Shown piece after piece: positions 5,935-7,317 of a stretch of DNA of 7,317 nucleotides; positions within the stretch are counted from its first letter, which is position 1; every line of letters starts with the position of its first letter. Source of the DNA: Conexibacter sp. (GTDB taxonomy: Bacteria; Actinomycetota; Thermoleophilia; Solirubrobacterales; Solirubrobacteraceae); NCBI GenBank assembly GCA_025964295.1, contig JAOPZD010000602.1:1-7317 (forward strand), written 5' to 3'. The position numbers and the translations under genes are program-made. The notes under the pieces were generated by a model that saw only the letters and a program-made list of their open reading frames with translations, did no database searches and was not told the origin of the DNA.

Positions 5935-7317
5935 CTACAAGTCCGCCGCCGCGGTCGGCTGCAAGAGCGCCAACACCGCGGTTCCGGCCTCGCCGATCGG
6001 GATCGGGTCGGCGTCGAGTCGGGCGAGCCCGGGGGCGCCGTCGCCGTCGGCGCTGACGACCACGACGGAGCGCCGCAGCCGCCGCCCGCGCAGGTCCAGC
6101 CCGGCGATCGCGGCCTCGACGTCGGGCAGCCCCGCGTCGACCAGCGCGACCTCGAAGCGTCGCATCGCGCACAGCCGCGCGGCCTCCAGCGGGGAAGAGG
6201 CCCACTCGTGCTCGATGGCCAAGTCGTCCAGGACGGCGCGCAGGTTCGTGCGCACGTGGCTGCGACCGACGGCCAGGACCCGGACCCGGCCGGCCATCAC
6301 GGCGCTGCCGAGCGCGTCGGCCAGCTCCTCGGCGTCGATCGGCTTGCTGACGACCCACTCGCCGCTCAGGGCCTCGCGACCGCTGAAGACCGACACGACG
6401 ACGACGGGCAGGTCGGTCAGGCGCGGGTCGGCGCGCAGCTCGCGCAGGACCTCGAAGCCGCTGACGCCGGGCATCAGGACGTCGAGCGTCATCGCGTCGA
6501 AGTGCTCGGCGCGCAGCCGCTGCAGCGCGGTCTCGCCGTCGTGGACGATCTCGCACGTCACCCCGAACGGCTCCAGGCGCTCGGCGATCAGCCGCGCGGT
6601 CTCGGGCTCGTCGTCGAGCACCAGGACGCGGCGGCCGCGCAGCGCATCGGACGGCCGCTCGACCACGCCGGGCCCGGGGGCAGCGGGCAGCGTGACCGCG
6701 AACGTCGTGCCCTCGCCGGGTGTGGAGGAGACGTCGATCGTGCCGCCGTGCAGGTCGACGAGCGACTTGACGATCGACAGCCCGAGGCCGGTGCCCGGCG
6801 TCCCGGTCGACCCCGATCCGCGCGAGAAGCGCTCGAAGACGTGCTCGAGCTCGGCGGCCGTCATGCCGCGTCCGGTGTCGGTGATCTCGATCCGGACGCC
6901 GGCCGGCATGCGGCTCGCGCGCAGGATCAGCGACCCGCCCTCGTCGGTGTAGAGGTGCGCGTTGGTCACCAGGTTGGTGAGCATCTGGCGCAGGCGCGTG
7001 GCGTCGGCCAGGACGCGCGGCGTGTCGGGCGCGACCTCGACGACCAGGTGCTGGTGCTTGGTCTCGATGCGCCCGCGCAGCAGCGTCGTGACGTCCTCGA
7101 GGACCTCGGCGACGTCGACCGGCCGGCGGTGGACCTCGACGCGCCCGGCCTCCAGGCGCGCGACGTCGAGCAGGTCGTTGACGAGGTCGACCAGGCGGTT
7201 GGTCGACACCAGGACGATGTCGAGGAACTCGCGCTGGCGGTCGTCGAGGCCCTCGCCGGCGCGCAGCAGCTCGACGAAGCCCTTGATCGAGGTCAGCGGG
7301 GAGCGCAGCTCGTGCGA
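5935..7317 (-). CDS. Hybrid sensor histidine kinase with one intact and one degenerate receiver (5' end outside window)
   Basis: This C-terminal portion (460 visible residues) of a hybrid histidine kinase has its start and sensor region beyond the right edge. The first visible residues are SHELRSPLTSI, the H-box, with the phospho-acceptor His at visible residue 2. The dimerisation helices run to about 60. The ATPase domain spans about 100-211: N-box Asn115 and Asn119, DTGRG (147-151), GTGLGLSIV (175-183). A receiver follows at about 228-340 with Asp235-Asp236, phospho-acceptor Asp279, Ser309 and Lys325 (SKPID). A second receiver-like domain occupies about 345-455: VLAVGRSHVR replaces the acidic start, Asp394 remains in ALVDAGLP, Ser422 stands in place of Thr/Ser, and the KP lysine is missing. 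The GTG at 7207-7209 is internal, not the start. It is the first visible gene of the operon with HD-GYP and CheY-like genes, and likely passes phosphate to its own receiver and perhaps to the stand-alone receiver. Confidence 0.95.
   Translation of the reverse strand, partial: SHELRSPLTSIKGFVELLRAGEGLDDRQREFLDIVLVSTNRLVDLVNDLLDVARLEAGRVEVHRRPVDVAEVLEDVTTLLRGRIETKHQHLVVEVAPDTPRVLADATRLRQMLTNLVTNAHLYTDEGGSLILRASRMPAGVRIEITDTGRGMTAAELEHVFERFSRGSGSTGTPGTGLGLSIVKSLVDLHGGTIDVSSTPGEGTTFAVTLPAAPGPGVVERPSDALRGRRVLVLDDEPETARLIAERLEPFGVTCEIVHDGETALQRLRAEHFDAMTLDVLMPGVSGFEVLRELRADPRLTDLPVVVVSVFSGREALSGEWVVSKPIDAEELADALGSAVMAGRVRVLAVGRSHVRTNLRAVLDDLAIEHEWASSPLEAARLCAMRRFEVALVDAGLPDVEAAIAGLDLRGRRLRRSVVVVSADGDGAPGLARLDADPIPIGEAGTAVLALLQPTAAADL

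Noticed and set aside
5927..6556. Upstream extension of the HD-GYP frame to 6556
   Set aside because: It overlaps the receiver domains of the kinase in a different frame and is Arg/Ala-rich shadow sequence. The ATG at 5926 fits operon spacing.

Overview
The window comes from a very GC-rich genome with strong G/C third-position bias, GTG starts and long spurious open frames on the opposite strand of most genes. This fits a high-GC actinobacterium. A Thermoleophilia (Solirubrobacterales-type) soil lineage is my guess from the overall look, not something the sequence proves. No RNA genes, insertion sequences, phage genes or CRISPR repeats were seen.

Left part: a membrane-anchored, low-complexity protein runs off the left edge on the minus strand (1-401). 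It is divergent from a plus-strand aldehyde dehydrogenase of about 518 aa (509-2065), and the two share a roughly 107-bp promoter region. The dehydrogenase converges on an unrecognised secreted six-cysteine protein (minus strand, 2121-2849), with a GC-rich hairpin between the two stop codons.

Middle: 3006-4702 is a two-gene minus-strand operon. A small YCII/DGPF-domain protein is followed, 11 nt later, by an ECF sigma factor with a long C-terminal helical/TPR-like extension (ECF42 type). Upstream of this operon is a sequence that matches the ECF42 promoter signature as I recall it: TGTCGA, 17 nt, CGTC. This suggests the sigma factor drives its own operon. The spacer between the two promoter elements is itself an almost perfect palindrome, which is the most unusual regulatory feature in the window.

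Right part: 4801-7317 is a tightly packed minus-strand signalling operon read in the order hybrid histidine kinase (cut by the right edge exactly at its phospho-acceptor His motif), HD-GYP cyclic-di-GMP phosphodiesterase-type protein without a receiver domain, then a stand-alone CheY-like receiver. The kinase carries one intact receiver and a second receiver-like domain that has lost most of its acidic pocket. The three genes plausibly form one phosphorelay that controls cyclic-di-GMP turnover, ending about 100 nt upstream of the ECF42 operon.
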